DNA of 64,000 nucleotides, taken from assembly GCA_947496605.1 (NCBI GenBank), contig CANMDF010000003.1, positions 496,001 through 560,000 on the forward strand, written 5' to 3'. Source of the stretch: an uncultured Paracoccaceae bacterium. GTDB taxonomy: Bacteria; Pseudomonadota; Alphaproteobacteria; Rhodobacterales; Rhodobacteraceae. The notes under the pieces are model-generated. The model saw only the letters and a list, made by a program, of their open reading frames with translations, ran no database searches and was not told where the DNA came from. The position numbers and the translations under genes are program-made. Shown here piece after piece: positions 42,985 through 52,910 of the stretch. Position 1 is the first letter of the stretch. The number at the start of each line of letters is the position of its first letter.

Positions 42985-44602
42985 TCAATGCTGGACACAT
43001 GCAACGCTGGCGTTGCAATTGCTACGGATAGATCCGGGACTAGGGGGCGTTTGCATCCGTGCGCGGTCTGGTCCGGTGCGTGACCGGTTGATGACAATGG
43101 TCGATGCGACAGCGCGGCGGTTACATCCTGCGATTTCTGATGAAGCCCTATTTGGCGGTTTAGACCTGTCTGCGACATTGGCCACAGGTCAATTGGTGCA
43201 GGAAAAGGGTCTGTTGGCGGTGCCGGGTCCGTTGGTTCTGGCGATGGCCGAACGCGCGACAACAGGGCTGGCTGCCCGATTGGCCGTTGCATTGGATAAG
43301 AACAACGACCACACATTGATCGCCTTAGACGAAGGGGCCGAGCCCGATGAATGCTTGAACCCAAAGCTAGCTGAACGGTTGGCGTTCCACGTTGATCTGT
43401 CAGATTGCCGTTTGGCTGATCTGGCGGATAAGGCTGGCGGCAAAGCAAGCGTACTTCAATCGGTCACGATACCACACGACGTGACCACTCAGATCATACG
43501 GATTGCAAATGATCTTGGCATCGACAGCATGCGTGCGCCTTTGTTTGCAATTCGTGCCGCGCGGGCCCATGCGGCACTGCATGGGCGTGGTCAGGTCACC
43601 TCTGAGGATCTTGAGATCGCCTGCGCACTAACCCTCGCGCATCGCGCCACGCGTATTCCCGAACCGGAAACGCAAGAAGAACCACCCGCGCCTCCACCTG
43701 ATCAAGAGAGCCAGAACAACACCGAAGACAACTTCGATCTGCCCGATGAATTGCTTTTGGATGCTGTCCGCGCCCTGTTGCCCGACAATTTGCTGGATAA
43801 ACTGACCGCGCAGAAGGCCCGCGCTGGACGCGGCAATGGCACAGGTGCGGCACGCAAAGGCAATCGGCGTGGTCGTCCGCTGCCGTCACGTGCCGGACGC
43901 ATCAGCGATGGAGCGCGAATTGACATTATCGGGACCTTGCGGGCAGCCGCCCCTTGGCAAACGATCCGGCGCAATGCGTCCGGGCGCGATGGTTTGCAAA
44001 TCAGGCCTGCGGACATTCGGATCAAACGGTTTGAGGAAAAATCTGATAGGCTGCTGATCTTTACCGTCGATGCATCGGGGTCTTCTGCGCTGACACGGTT
44101 GGCCGAGGCGAAAGGGGCAGTTGAACTGCTGCTGGCCCAAGCCTATGCACGGCGCGATCACGTCGCCTTGGTGGCGTTTCGCGGGACCGAAGCCGAACTG
44201 TTGCTACCGCCCACACGCTCACTTGTGCAAACAAAACGCCGCCTTGCAGAACTGCCCGGCGGTGGCGGCACACCTTTGGCGGCCGGCATGATGGAAGCCT
44301 TCGCGCAAGCGACCCAAGCCACGCGACGGGGCCTGACGCCTACGATTGCGATCCTCACGGATGGACGGGCAAATATCGCGCTGGATGGCCGGGCAGATCG
44401 CAAGCAGGCTGCGACTGATGCACAGCAAATTGCACGCGTTTTGCGTGCACATGGCACAGACACGATCGTCATCGACACTGGCAACCGTCCAGAGCCAGCC
44501 TTGCGTCATCTGGCCCAGACGCTGGATGCCGCATATTTGCCGCTCCCTCGTGCCGACGCTGAACGGCTATCGAAATCCGTTGCAACTGCGTTGGGCGATT
44601 GA
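42977..44602 (+). CDS. bchD: Magnesium chelatase subunit D
   Basis: A 541-residue protein. The best start is TTG 42977, which overlaps bchI by 8 bases and has GGAAGAAG upstream; a much earlier frame opening at 42866 lies inside bchI. The N-terminal AAA-like domain lacks a full Walker A. A proline/acid linker (EEPPAPPPDQE) near 235 leads to the integrin-I (VWA) domain with the MIDAS motif VDASGSSAL near 364 and ILTDGRANI. It links BchI to BchH in the chelatase. Confidence 0.95.
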   Translation: MANQCWTHATLALQLLRIDPGLGGVCIRARSGPVRDRLMTMVDATARRLHPAISDEALFGGLDLSATLATGQLVQEKGLLAVPGPLVLAMAERATTGLAARLAVALDKNNDHTLIALDEGAEPDECLNPKLAERLAFHVDLSDCRLADLADKAGGKASVLQSVTIPHDVTTQIIRIANDLGIDSMRAPLFAIRAARAHAALHGRGQVTSEDLEIACALTLAHRATRIPEPETQEEPPAPPPDQESQNNTEDNFDLPDELLLDAVRALLPDNLLDKLTAQKARAGRGNGTGAARKGNRRGRPLPSRAGRISDGARIDIIGTLRAAAPWQTIRRNASGRDGLQIRPADIRIKRFEEKSDRLLIFTVDASGSSALTRLAEAKGAVELLLAQAYARRDHVALVAFRGTEAELLLPPTRSLVQTKRRLAELPGGGGTPLAAGMMEAFAQATQATRRGLTPTIAILTDGRANIALDGRADRKQAATDAQQIARVLRAHGTDTIVIDTGNRPEPALRHLAQTLDAAYLPLPRADAERLSKSVATALGD

Positions 44603-45447
44603 TGCGTTGGCCAGATGACGCCAAAGATTGGCCTCTCGCCGCCTATTCTCGACAACTGCTTCATCGTCCGCATCGCTGGCATATTCAGGAACATGGACAA
44701 GGGCCACTGATCTTGCTGATCCATGGTGCAGGTGGCGCAACGCAAAGCTTTCGTGGTCTGTTCCCTATTCTTGCAAAGACCCATCGGGTGATCACAGTCG
44801 ACCTTCCCGGTCAGGGTTTTACGCAACTTGGTGCGCAACAGCGCTGCGGTTTGGATCATATGTCCGAGGACCTCTTGGCGCTTTGCCGCAACCAAGGATG
44901 GGTGCCTGACTTGGTTGTTGGGCACTCGGCGGGCGCGGCAATTGCATTGCGCATGTGGGAACTGGGGATGCAGCCGACCCGCGGCATTGTTGGTATCAAT
45001 GCAGCCCTCGGGAACTTTAAAGGCGTCGCTGGTTGGCTATTTCCAATGATGGCCAAGGCGCTGGCGGCAACGCCCTTTAGCGCTGGCATTTTTGCAAATA
45101 CGACGACGCGCAGCAGCGTCAGGAACCTCGTGCAAGGGACGGGCTCTCAACTCGATCAGGAAGGGTTAGAGCTTTATTATCGGCTTGCGACCGACAAGGC
45201 GCATGTCGACGCAACACTATCGATGATGGCGCAGTGGTCATTAGACAGCCTACTGGCACGTCTTGGAAAGGTTGATGTGCCAGTACATCTGATCGTTGGA
45301 CTGGCGGATAAGGCGGTGCCGCCACAGGTCAGCCGTGATGCTGCGCAAAAGATCCCTCATGCAAAGCTAACTGAACTTCCCAATTTGGGGCATCTCGCAC
45401 ATGAAGAGGACCCACAATGCATCGCCGAACTAGTCCTGCAAATGTAA
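44602..45447 (+). CDS. bchO: Alpha/beta-hydrolase BchO
   Basis: A 281-residue alpha/beta hydrolase. ATG 44602 overlaps the bchD stop (TGATG). The oxyanion loop HGAGGATQSF, nucleophile elbow VGHSAGAAIAL and a C-terminal NLGHLAHEEDP with the catalytic histidine are present. BchO always follows bchID in purple bacteria and is thought to assist magnesium chelation or act on a magnesium-porphyrin intermediate; its substrate is not firmly known. Last gene of the crtA operon. Confidence 0.95.
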   Translation: MRWPDDAKDWPLAAYSRQLLHRPHRWHIQEHGQGPLILLIHGAGGATQSFRGLFPILAKTHRVITVDLPGQGFTQLGAQQRCGLDHMSEDLLALCRNQGWVPDLVVGHSAGAAIALRMWELGMQPTRGIVGINAALGNFKGVAGWLFPMMAKALAATPFSAGIFANTTTRSSVRNLVQGTGSQLDQEGLELYYRLATDKAHVDATLSMMAQWSLDSLLARLGKVDVPVHLIVGLADKAVPPQVSRDAAQKIPHAKLTELPNLGHLAHEEDPQCIAELVLQM

Positions 45448-45475
45448 AAGGCCGCCAGAGTTCCCTTTGACGGCC
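45446..45475 (-). terminator. Rho-independent terminator of the bchF-cycA superoperon
   Basis: On the minus strand GGCCGTC pairs with GGCGGCC (one G-T pair) around a 12-base loop and is followed by TTTT, 25 bases past the cycA stop. On the plus strand the same hairpin has a C-A mismatch, so it serves cycA better than bchO. Confidence 0.75.
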
Positions 45476-45499
45476 AATGTTTGTTTAAGAAGCGGCAGC

Positions 45500-45949
45500 T
45501 TACTCGGCCGGTGCTTCGAATGTCGCAAGGTAGGCATATAGGTCAAACGCCTGCTCTTCTTGACGGACCTGATAGGCCATCTTGCCGCGTGCGCGACGGT
45601 TCTCGAGCGTTTCACGCAACCAACCTGTCGGGTCCTGAACGTAGCCAACGAAGGATTCTTCGGTCCAAGGTGTGCCAGCTTCGCCAAGTTCGATCAAAGC
45701 ATCGCTGTAACGAAAGCCTTCGACAGATCCCATTGTGCGGCCAGCAAGACCGTAAAGGTTTGGACCTGTGCGTGCGTTGCGACCAGCAAGGACATCACCG
45801 GATGCGTCAGCAATAACGTGGCATGCCACGCATTGGCGGTTAAATTGCTCTTCACCAGCGGCTGCGTCACCAACGGTGGCTGCATGACCGTCTGCGAATG
45901 CAGGAGCAGAGAGAACTGCAAAAGCAGCTGCGATTGTAAACTTTTTCAT
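45500..45949 (-). CDS. cycA: Cytochrome c2
   Basis: A 149-residue periplasmic class I cytochrome. ATG 45949, preceded by AGAGGAA, opens a signal peptide (MKKFTIAAAFAVLSAPAFA). The heme motif CVACH is at residues 40-44, GPNLYGLAGRTMGS is the conserved proline loop and the axial Met is in RGKMAYQVR near 125. It carries electrons from cytochrome c1 to the photo-oxidised reaction centre. It lies 112 bp after hemA and closes the long minus-strand cluster. Confidence 0.92.
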   Translation of the reverse strand: MKKFTIAAAFAVLSAPAFADGHAATVGDAAAGEEQFNRQCVACHVIADASGDVLAGRNARTGPNLYGLAGRTMGSVEGFRYSDALIELGEAGTPWTEESFVGYVQDPTGWLRETLENRRARGKMAYQVRQEEQAFDLYAYLATFEAPAE

Positions 45950-46061
45950 GATCGTATTCCTCTTCGATCTAGTTCTGTGACCGTTTGCCCCAGTCGGTGT
46001 GCAATGTAATGCAAGAAACCGGACGGTCCACCCCTGTATGCAAAAGATTGCGTGATGGGCG

Positions 46062-47276
46062 TTACGCCACCGCGTGCGCAAGCGCACATTGTTTCCATAA
46101 AACACGTAACGCATTGATAAGATGATCAATATCAGCATCTGTATGCAATGGCGAAGGTGTGAACCGCAACCGCTCGGTTCCTTTGGGAACGGTCGGATAG
46201 TTGATCGGCTGCACATAAATGTCCCATTCGCGCATCAAATAATCGGCCAACATGCGAGTCTTAATAGGGTCACCAATCATCACCGGAATGATGTGGCTGT
46301 CGTTCAGCATATGCGGAATGCCCTCGCGATCGAGGGCCGCACGCATCCGCGCGACCTGGCGCTTTTGTTGGGCGCGTTCGAACTCAGATTCCTTAAGATA
46401 GGCGATAGACGTTCGGGCTGCTGCTGCTACTGCTGGCGGCAAAGCTGTGGTAAAGATAAACCCGGATGCGAAGCTGCGGATAAAGTCGCACAGCGCCACA
46501 GATCCTGTGATGTATCCACCTACAACGCCGTATGCTTTGCCTAATGTACCTTCGATCAGCGTGATCCGATCCGCCAAACCTTCGCGTTCACTGACACCAC
46601 CACCGCGCGGTCCATACATCCCTACAGCATGCACTTCGTCCAGATAGGTCATGGCGCCGTATTTTTCAGCGACTTCAACAATCTCTTTGATCGGTGCAAT
46701 GTCCCCGTCCATTGAATAGACGCTCTCAAATGCGACAATCTTGGGCACATCGGCTGGCAAGGTGCGCAGCTTCATTTCCAAATCATGCACATCGTTGTGC
46801 TTCCAGATCACCTTGGTCGCACGGCTATGCCGGATACCTTCAATCATCGATGCGTGGTTGCCCGCATCAGACAAGATCACACAGTTTTCCAAACGACTGC
46901 CCAAGGTCGAAAGCGCTGCCCAGTTCGAAACATAACCAGAGGTAAAAAGAAGTGCCGCTTCTTTTCCATGCAGGTCTGCCAACTCGCGCTCTAACAAAAG
47001 GTGGTCATGGTTCGTGCCCGAGATATTGCGCGTGCCACCAGCACCTGTGCCGGTGCGTTCAACCGCCTCACACATCGCTTCAATCACCTTTGGATGCTGG
47101 CCCATGCCAAGATAGTCGTTGGAACACCAAACTGTGACATCCCGCACGCCTTCTTCGGCGTGATTGGCCGCTCGTGGGAACTTGCCGCATTTACGCTCAA
47201 GCTCGGCAAAATAGCGATAGTTTCCGTCGTCTTTCAACTGGGTCAACTGGGCATTGAATAGGGCGTCAAAATCCAT
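46062..47276 (-). CDS. hemA: 5-aminolevulinate synthase
   Basis: A 404-residue PLP enzyme that condenses glycine and succinyl-CoA (Shemin pathway), the first tetrapyrrole step in alphaproteobacteria. ATG 47276 begins [15 protein letters not shown]; an upstream start overlapping puhE is less likely. [12 protein letters not shown] is the substrate-binding motif and [13 protein letters not shown] holds the PLP lysine. It is only 5 bp from puhE, so precursor supply is tied to photosystem expression. A second hemA copy elsewhere is possible. Confidence 0.97.
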   Translation of the reverse strand: MDFDALFNAQLTQLKDDGNYRYFAELERKCGKFPRAANHAEEGVRDVTVWCSNDYLGMGQHPKVIEAMCEAVERTGTGAGGTRNISGTNHDHLLLERELADLHGKEAALLFTSGYVSNWAALSTLGSRLENCVILSDAGNHASMIEGIRHSRATKVIWKHNDVHDLEMKLRTLPADVPKIVAFESVYSMDGDIAPIKEIVEVAEKYGAMTYLDEVHAVGMYGPRGGGVSEREGLADRITLIEGTLGKAYGVVGGYITGSVALCDFIRSFASGFIFTTALPPAVAAAARTSIAYLKESEFERAQQKRQVARMRAALDREGIPHMLNDSHIIPVMIGDPIKTRMLADYLMREWDIYVQPINYPTVPKGTERLRFTPSPLHTDADIDHLINALRVLWKQCALAHAVA

Positions 47277-47281
47277 TGATC

Positions 47282-48067
47282 TTATCTTTCTTCTTTTGTC
47301 ATCGTTTTGGGCGCAGGTAACATCCAACGCCAGAGTTTCGCGTCAGGCAGCGGCACTACCATCAGCCAGTGTTCAAGCAGGGCAAGGCCCGCCATCGAAG
47401 TCAGTAAAGCAAAGCCCACGACCGTTACGTCGGAACCCGCGGTCCATAATCTTTCGGCACAAACGGCCAAAAGTGCCGTCAAAATGGTGATCGCAATAGG
47501 AAAAGCGAGGGTCACCGGACCGCGTCGGAAGTATGATTTCAAATGGGCCAACTGATCTGGCACAAATTCCGTATTGATCCGCGGCACACCGTAAAACAGG
47601 TTCAACTTGGCTGAGATACGGGCAAGGAACAGCACCAGATACGTGGCCATCGCGATCCGGTTCGGCGCCCCGTCCGAGGCAATCACCAATCCCCAAAGCC
47701 CCAAAACAAGGGCCAGTTCATGATATGCCACAGCCTGAAACGCGCGAAAGAACCGGTCGCGCCCAGATAAGCCCGGCGGGCATTCGTCCCGCATTGGGCC
47801 AGTGATCACACCGGCCAAAAAGGCGAGCTCAATCCAGCCCCAGATGGCCAAAGCGCCCGCAAACCCAAGGTAAGCGCCAGAAACCGTCGCGTCATTCAAT
47901 GATGTTGCAACAGCCAAAATGCCCAGCGCCAGCAAAGGTAGCGCCGCAAACGTTGTCATCTTATGCGTGCCCAAACGATCGGCCCGGCGCACCGCCACCA
48001 AAATCGCCCCGGTGGAAAACCACCAGACGAAAATAGCGATCAGCGATGCGATCCAGGGCGACGTCAT
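47282..48067 (-). CDS. puhE: Photosynthetic complex assembly protein PuhE
   Basis: A 261-residue membrane protein with about seven helices. Features of the family include [19 protein letters not shown] near the start, [20 protein letters not shown] and [19 protein letters not shown] (a conserved segment), plus a C-terminal [17 protein letters not shown]. PuhE modulates reaction-centre and light-harvesting complex levels in Rhodobacter; its mechanism is unknown. Its start overlaps the acsF stop by one base. Confidence 0.94.
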   Translation of the reverse strand: MTSPWIASLIAIFVWWFSTGAILVAVRRADRLGTHKMTTFAALPLLALGILAVATSLNDATVSGAYLGFAGALAIWGWIELAFLAGVITGPMRDECPPGLSGRDRFFRAFQAVAYHELALVLGLWGLVIASDGAPNRIAMATYLVLFLARISAKLNLFYGVPRINTEFVPDQLAHLKSYFRRGPVTLAFPIAITILTALLAVCAERLWTAGSDVTVVGFALLTSMAGLALLEHWLMVVPLPDAKLWRWMLPAPKTMTKEER

Positions 48068-49185
48068 CAGTAAGCAGGCTCCAACCGTGGGCTGGCGGGA
48101 ACAGCATTTTTCTCAACCGGGATTGTCAGCAAGGATACAAAGGCGAAACCCGCCTTGGCTGATCCTGCCATCCGCTTGACCCAACCGCTCACACCGCCTT
48201 GCTTGCGGCCAGCAGCAATCTGCACATTGGCCGCTTCCATGCGATTCAATGTCGGCACCCAGCGTGGGTGGTCGATGTCCAGCGTCATCGGGAACACCTG
48301 TTTGGTGATCTCTGATGTCTTGCGGAATACTTCTTGGCCGTACCATTTAGGATCAACGCCCAGCGCTTTGTGGAATTCGGGGCGCTGGTGATCGCGAACC
48401 CACATGGTGGAAAAGACCGCTGTCAGGAAGAACTTGATCCACATCTTGTTCATGCGGCTTTCGGTCAACTTTGGGTCAGTTTTCAACAACAGGGCAAAGG
48501 CCTCACCATGTGAAAACTCATCATTGCACCATTCGCGGAACCATTTGAAAATCGGGTGGAACCGCATTTCTGGGTTCTCTTCCAGATGACGGAAGATCGT
48601 GATGTAGCGCGCATAACCGATCTTTTCGGACAGATATGTCGCGTAGTAGATGAACTTTGGACGGAAATACGTGTACTTCTTGGCTTGGGTCAGGAACCCA
48701 AGGTTCACCGCAATGCCCGCTTCGCGCAGCGCATCATTGATAAAGCCCGCATGGCGGGCCTCATCACGGGCCATAAGTTGGAATAGCTCGGTGATATCTT
48801 TGTTGGATCCACGACGCTTCATTTCTTTATACAGCACACAGCCAGAAAATTCGGCGGTACAGCTCGAAATCAAGAAATCGATGAACTCTGCCTTCAACGC
48901 AGGCTCCATCCCGTCCCAATCGACATCATCCCAATCTTCGTTCTTTTTGAAGTGGCCCTTGTTAGGATCTGCCTTCATCTGGCCGATTAACACGTCCCAT
49001 TCTTCACGGACCGAGGACACATCAATCGCGTCCATCTCATCAAAATCAGTGGTGTAAAAGCGCGGCGTCAGCAGCGTGTTCGACATCGCAACTTGAGTTG
49101 CTTCTTCGTTCGTCAGCGGCGGCAAAGCCTCTTGCGCAGCAATGGCTTCTTCTGCTGTCGCAGCTGTGGATGAGTGCATGTTCAT
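48067..49185 (-). CDS. acsF: Aerobic Mg-protoporphyrin IX monomethyl ester cyclase
   Basis: A 372-residue di-iron oxygenase that closes the isocyclic ring E using O2. Iron-ligand helices are visible: TAEFSGCVLYKEMKRR, MARDEARHAGFIND with the ExxRH motif near residue 145, and EWCNDEFSHGEAFAL near 230. The O2-dependent enzyme rather than BchE in this cluster fits an aerobic lifestyle. It overlaps orf98 upstream (ATGA) and puhE downstream (TGATG). Confidence 0.97.
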   Translation of the reverse strand: MNMHSSTAATAEEAIAAQEALPPLTNEEATQVAMSNTLLTPRFYTTDFDEMDAIDVSSVREEWDVLIGQMKADPNKGHFKKNEDWDDVDWDGMEPALKAEFIDFLISSCTAEFSGCVLYKEMKRRGSNKDITELFQLMARDEARHAGFINDALREAGIAVNLGFLTQAKKYTYFRPKFIYYATYLSEKIGYARYITIFRHLEENPEMRFHPIFKWFREWCNDEFSHGEAFALLLKTDPKLTESRMNKMWIKFFLTAVFSTMWVRDHQRPEFHKALGVDPKWYGQEVFRKTSEITKQVFPMTLDIDHPRWVPTLNRMEAANVQIAAGRKQGGVSGWVKRMAGSAKAGFAFVSLLTIPVEKNAVPASPRLEPAY

Positions 49186-49478
49186 GACATCACCTCTTCG
49201 CTAAATGAAAACTCGCAAAGTTCCATGAATTCAAAATCTCCGGTCGCGCGGGTCCAAAGTTGTTCGATCTTGGACGCGCGGGTGATAACCGCTGTGCGCT
49301 GTTCTTCGATCATCTCGCCAAAGGCGGCCATGATTTCTGGCCCTTGCACTTGCACAGTGTCGCCCGGATAGATCACAGCGCCATTATCTAGACGCACATG
49401 CGCCGACAGTTCTTCAAACCGATGCGAGATCGTGACCGTGCATGGCGCGGTTTCTTTCTCTCTCAAAAATAGTCCCAT
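49182..49478 (-). CDS. Small conserved protein of the photosynthesis cluster (orf98)
   Basis: A 98-residue soluble protein encoded between puhC and acsF. It has no signal, helix anchor or motif I can name; it includes RLDNGAVIYPGDTVQVQGPE, resembling a small beta-barrel or sandwich, and EMIEEQRTAVITRASKIEQL as a helix. Unnamed short genes occur at this position in other Rhodobacterales. The 4-bp overlap with acsF suggests that it works with the cyclase; AcsF in some bacteria needs a small partner (Ycf54 or BciE), so a cyclase-assembly role is worth testing but unproven. Confidence 0.8.
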   Translation of the reverse strand: MGLFLREKETAPCTVTISHRFEELSAHVRLDNGAVIYPGDTVQVQGPEIMAAFGEMIEEQRTAVITRASKIEQLWTRATGDFEFMELCEFSFSEEVMS

Positions 49479-49527
49479 GTGAGTTCCCTTTCACAAATGG
49501 TGCCGGGGGGCTAACCCGTGCACAGTT

Positions 49528-49986
49528 TCAGTCCAGCAGCTTGGCAAAAGCTGCCACGTTATCTTTGCCGTATCCGATCAGCTCCACCCGCAAATTGGTG
49601 GTGTCATCAATGATTGCGATATTGCCGTTCTCGCGGCGCACGACGGTCACCGGAACGGTGCTGACAGCGTTATTCTTAAAACGCTCACGATCAACGACCC
49701 GGCCAATAACCCCTATAAAGCCCGCCTTCTCATCTGTGGATGCGGCGATCAACGTGCCGTCTGGTGTCGTCACCTCATAGATGCCGTTGCGATCACCGGT
49801 CATGACGATCTCTAGTGATTGCACGACAGGCGCCTCGACCAACACGCCCCGGTTGGGGACATCAAACCATTGGGCATAAGCCACAATAGCAAGGGTAACG
49901 GCCATCAAGGCAAACATGCCTTGTACCAACAGCCGTGGTACCATTTCACGGTCGCGGTGGCGCATTTGCTGTTCAAGTTGTGACAT
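49528..49986 (-). CDS. puhC: Photosynthetic complex assembly protein PuhC
   Basis: A 152-residue protein with one membrane helix (FALMAVTLAIVAYAQWF) near residues 25-42 and a periplasmic domain, the PuhC pattern. The cytoplasmic N-terminus is charged (RHRDREMVP). In Rhodobacter it helps arrange reaction-centre and light-harvesting 1 core complexes. It is 5 bases from puhB and 49 from orf98, in the conserved puhABC order. Confidence 0.93.
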   Translation of the reverse strand: MSQLEQQMRHRDREMVPRLLVQGMFALMAVTLAIVAYAQWFDVPNRGVLVEAPVVQSLEIVMTGDRNGIYEVTTPDGTLIAASTDEKAGFIGVIGRVVDRERFKNNAVSTVPVTVVRRENGNIAIIDDTTNLRVELIGYGKDNVAAFAKLLD

Positions 49987-49991
49987 AATGC

Positions 49992-50630
49992 CTACTCCGC
50001 TGCGACGGCATTGCCGTCTGTTTGGCTGATGCGTTCAATGCGCGGCTCGGAAATGCGTGTTTCAGCAGCATCTGCAAAGATGCGGGCGACACTTTCGGCA
50101 TCCGGGATGCAGCGCAGCGCGGGCTGGGTCCGCGCAATGCGCCAAGGCCTTACATGTGGCCATGACATCAGATAAGAAATCCGGGTTTCGCCGATCAGTT
50201 CAAACGCCAATGTGCCGTGCCCGGATGGTTTCAGGTCCAATTTCGCGGTCCCGATCCATGTATAAGGCAGGTTCAGCGTCATCGTCAGTGCTGCCCCAAT
50301 ACGCATCGCCACGCGCTTGTTCGTCAGCGTATAGACGGTTGAGCGGGCTTGAACGTAAGCGATACCGTAGAGGATCGCACAAGCGACAATGCCAGACACG
50401 ATGAATGGCAAGCCATGCATCAACGCGATCCCAAAAGGTGCCTCTGCCGAAGATACACCAATGCGCCAGAACGCAAGCAACGCGAAATACGCCATGACCC
50501 AACGCACGCCCAAGGCTTCGCGGGCAAGACGACGTGGATCAGGGGCACCCTGCCACAAGATATGTTCCCCTTCGGGCAACTGTTCTGGCAAACCCCTGAT
50601 GGGTTCAAAGTTAAAGTCGTCATGGCTCAT
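49992..50630 (-). CDS. puhB: Photosynthetic complex assembly protein PuhB
   Basis: A 212-residue protein with three predicted helices and a bacterial PH-like domain. Diagnostic segments are LPEGEHILWQGAPDPRRLA near residue 20 and YTLTNKRVAMRIGAAL near 105. PuhB assists assembly of the reaction centre in purple bacteria. It follows puhA after 71 bp that contain a strong stem-loop, and precedes puhC by 5 bp. Confidence 0.95.
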   Translation of the reverse strand: MSHDDFNFEPIRGLPEQLPEGEHILWQGAPDPRRLAREALGVRWVMAYFALLAFWRIGVSSAEAPFGIALMHGLPFIVSGIVACAILYGIAYVQARSTVYTLTNKRVAMRIGAALTMTLNLPYTWIGTAKLDLKPSGHGTLAFELIGETRISYLMSWPHVRPWRIARTQPALRCIPDAESVARIFADAAETRISEPRIERISQTDGNAVAAE

Positions 50631-50654
50631 AGCGCGTTCCCTCGCATCAATCGT

Positions 50655-50683
50655 GGTGGCCCCGGTGGCTGACCGGGATCACC
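50655..50683 (-). promoter_or_regulatory. Stem-loop between puhA and puhB
   Basis: GGTG-at-CCCGGT and ACCGGG-gc-CACC pair around a 5-base loop, leaving only a 2x2 internal loop. No T-run follows. It lies 19 bases after the puhA stop and could raise puhA mRNA stability relative to puhB, so the structural H subunit is made in excess over its assembly factors (inference). Confidence 0.65.
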
Positions 50684-50701
50684 TGTTCGTTCATCTTTGG
50701 A

Positions 50702-51460
50702 TCAAGAGGCGTACATCGTGCCGCCGGCGTAATACGCCATGATCTTGTCTTCCTCGAGCAGGGTGACCTGCTCCATGCTTTTGGTGGTTGGTACACCGTC
50801 CCAGTTGCTGGCCATCAAAGACCGCACAACCACACGGTTTGACGCGATCTTAGCCATGTTCATGGGGATCAGGCGCGTCTTACCGGAGCCTTCTGGGTTC
50901 AGATCAACGGTCAAAAAGCGTACCATTTGTTCAGGGATGTCGACCCACATGTCTGTGACACGGCCAACGACTTCGCCGTCACGACCCACAACAGGCAATC
51001 CGCGTGGATCACGACCGGCTGAGACTTTAAAGTCTTCCAGACCAGCCATTGGTTTGATCTTGACGTGACCATGCGCATCCAGCTCAGGCTCATCACGGCG
51101 TGGCGCCCAAGCAGCAGGACCAACACCGTCAGCCATCGGATCACCGGTTGGAATCCAAGGTGAACCTGTAGAAGGCGAAGACTGCGCCAGCGCCAAATCT
51201 GTGCGCATCTTGCTGTCTTCAAATGCGCGCGAAGGCACTGTCAGCTCACCGCGGCCATCGCGTAGTTTAAACGTCTTTTCCTTTGGCAAAGGAAACAGGC
51301 TCTCGTTGGCAGGCACGCCATCGTCGTCATCGCGCAAAGGGTACCCTTCGCGCATGTTCTCGGTCTGCAGGTAATAAACAAGCCCCGCAAAGAAGATCCA
51401 GAAAAGCCAGATTGCTGCGCTCGCCAGATCGAAGTCTCCAAAAAATTCTACACCAACCAT
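50702..51460 (-). CDS. puhA: Photosynthetic reaction centre H subunit
   Basis: A 252-residue subunit with one N-terminal helix ([17 protein letters not shown], about residues 15-31) and a cytoplasmic PRC-barrel domain ([18 protein letters not shown] near 160). ATG 51460 follows AAAGGA. It caps the L/M core and channels protons to the secondary quinone. Its presence proves a type II reaction centre, although the L and M genes (puf) are outside this window. It lies 19 bp after lhaA. Confidence 0.97.
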   Translation of the reverse strand: MVGVEFFGDFDLASAAIWLFWIFFAGLVYYLQTENMREGYPLRDDDDGVPANESLFPLPKEKTFKLRDGRGELTVPSRAFEDSKMRTDLALAQSSPSTGSPWIPTGDPMADGVGPAAWAPRRDEPELDAHGHVKIKPMAGLEDFKVSAGRDPRGLPVVGRDGEVVGRVTDMWVDIPEQMVRFLTVDLNPEGSGKTRLIPMNMAKIASNRVVVRSLMASNWDGVPTTKSMEQVTLLEEDKIMAYYAGGTMYAS

Positions 51461-51479
51461 CGTGGTATCCTTTCGGTCG

Positions 51480-52910
51480 TTAGGTCGGGAAATCTGCCAA
51501 TCCCAGCTTGGCAGACCCCCGCGTATTGATTGGCCGCAACCGCACAAGCGGCCCCAGCACAATGAGGGTTAGGAATAAAAGGCCAATTTCGGTGTGATAA
51601 ACGACCGAATAGCCGGTGGCAGGCGTGGCGAGCGCCTCTCCCAAGGTGCCGTTCCCAGCGGCATGGTTCACAAGGTCACGCACGGTGCCCCCGATAAAGA
51701 TAGACAGCCCAGCGCCGGTGGCTTGTGCAGCCCCCCAAGCACCAAGAGCCAAACCACGTCCGGCGCGGCCGAGCGTGGGCATTGTCATGGCGGCAGTCAG
51801 GGTTGAGACACCAAAAAGGCCGCCTCCGAAACCGATCAAAGCTGCACCAAGATAGAAGAGCGCGGGTGACCCCATAGGGGCCGAAAAGATAACGGCGCAG
51901 AAGGCGAGGATACCCGCCAGAATACCGCGTGCGCACATGCGGTAAGGGTCAACACCATTCGCCAACCAACGCGCGGCAAAGCCAAATGCAATGAGAGCCC
52001 CGCCTGCCCACATCGCCGTTAGCAATGTTGTGGCTGACACGGACAGTCCCAGAATTTCACCGCCATAAGGCTCTAACAAAACGTCCTGCATGTTGAAGGC
52101 CATCGTTCCGATAAAGACAACTGCAAGCAGACGGCCCGCGTCACCACCGGCCGCCAGATCGTTCCAGGCATCGCGGAAAGTAGGGCTGGCCTCAGCACGC
52201 TGGGCCTTGGTCATCGGTTTGACCTTTTCCTGTTTCCACAGGGCAATCAGGTTCAGCAGAAGCGTGACAACAGCCGTGCCTTGGACAACCTGCACCAAAC
52301 GCAGCGCAGAGTAATCACGCAGCAAAGCGCCAATCAGAATGGCAGCAACCGCCATACCGACAAGGTTCATCACATAAAGCAAGGCCACGACCTTTGGCCG
52401 CGTTTCTTCAGTCGCGCGGTCCGCCGCAAGCGCCAGACCTGCTGTCTGCGTCATGTGCATCCCGAAACCTGTCATCAGGAACGCAAGTGCAGCACCAACA
52501 TAACCCGCGATGGGCCAATCCAGCGTACGATCACCGGACAGGACCAAAAGGGCCATCGGCATGATGGCCAGACCACCGAACTGCCACATCGTACCCAGCC
52601 AAAGGTAAGGAATACGTTTCCAACCAATCGCCGATTTGTAGTTGTCGGATTTATACCCGACCAAAGCGCGCAAAGGCGCGACCAACACTGGCAACGCAAT
52701 CATCGTAGCGACCAGCATCGCGCCGATATCCAGCTCAACAATCATCACGCGATTCAGCGTACCCAACAGCATCACAGCCGCCATGCCGACAGATACCTGG
52801 AAAAGCGACAAGCGGAGCAGCTGGCTCAGCGGCAAGTCTTCACTGACCGCATCGCTGAACGGCAGGAAATTTGCTGAAACGCGTTTCAGGGCTGAGGCCT
52901 TGAAGATCAT
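51480..52910 (-). CDS. lhaA: Light-harvesting complex assembly protein LhaA (PucC family)
   Basis: A 476-residue membrane protein with about twelve helices, of the PucC/LhaA branch of the major facilitator superfamily. Typical segments are [38 protein letters not shown] and [20 protein letters not shown]. LhaA is needed for insertion of light-harvesting 1 polypeptides, perhaps by handing over bacteriochlorophyll. It overlaps bchM by 4 bp and precedes puhA, the order found in Rhodobacter, where puhA is also transcribed from a promoter inside this gene. Confidence 0.96.
   Translation of the reverse strand: MIFKASALKRVSANFLPFSDAVSEDLPLSQLLRLSLFQVSVGMAAVMLLGTLNRVMIVELDIGAMLVATMIALPVLVAPLRALVGYKSDNYKSAIGWKRIPYLWLGTMWQFGGLAIMPMALLVLSGDRTLDWPIAGYVGAALAFLMTGFGMHMTQTAGLALAADRATEETRPKVVALLYVMNLVGMAVAAILIGALLRDYSALRLVQVVQGTAVVTLLLNLIALWKQEKVKPMTKAQRAEASPTFRDAWNDLAAGGDAGRLLAVVFIGTMAFNMQDVLLEPYGGEILGLSVSATTLLTAMWAGGALIAFGFAARWLANGVDPYRMCARGILAGILAFCAVIFSAPMGSPALFYLGAALIGFGGGLFGVSTLTAAMTMPTLGRAGRGLALGAWGAAQATGAGLSIFIGGTVRDLVNHAAGNGTLGEALATPATGYSVVYHTEIGLLFLTLIVLGPLVRLRPINTRGSAKLGLADFPT

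Noticed and set aside
45950-46061. A PpsR box or clear promoter upstream of cycA
   Set aside because: No TGT-N12-ACA is present in the 112-bp gap and no convincing -35/-10 pair was found; cycA is likely read from upstream or from a promoter not recognisable by eye.
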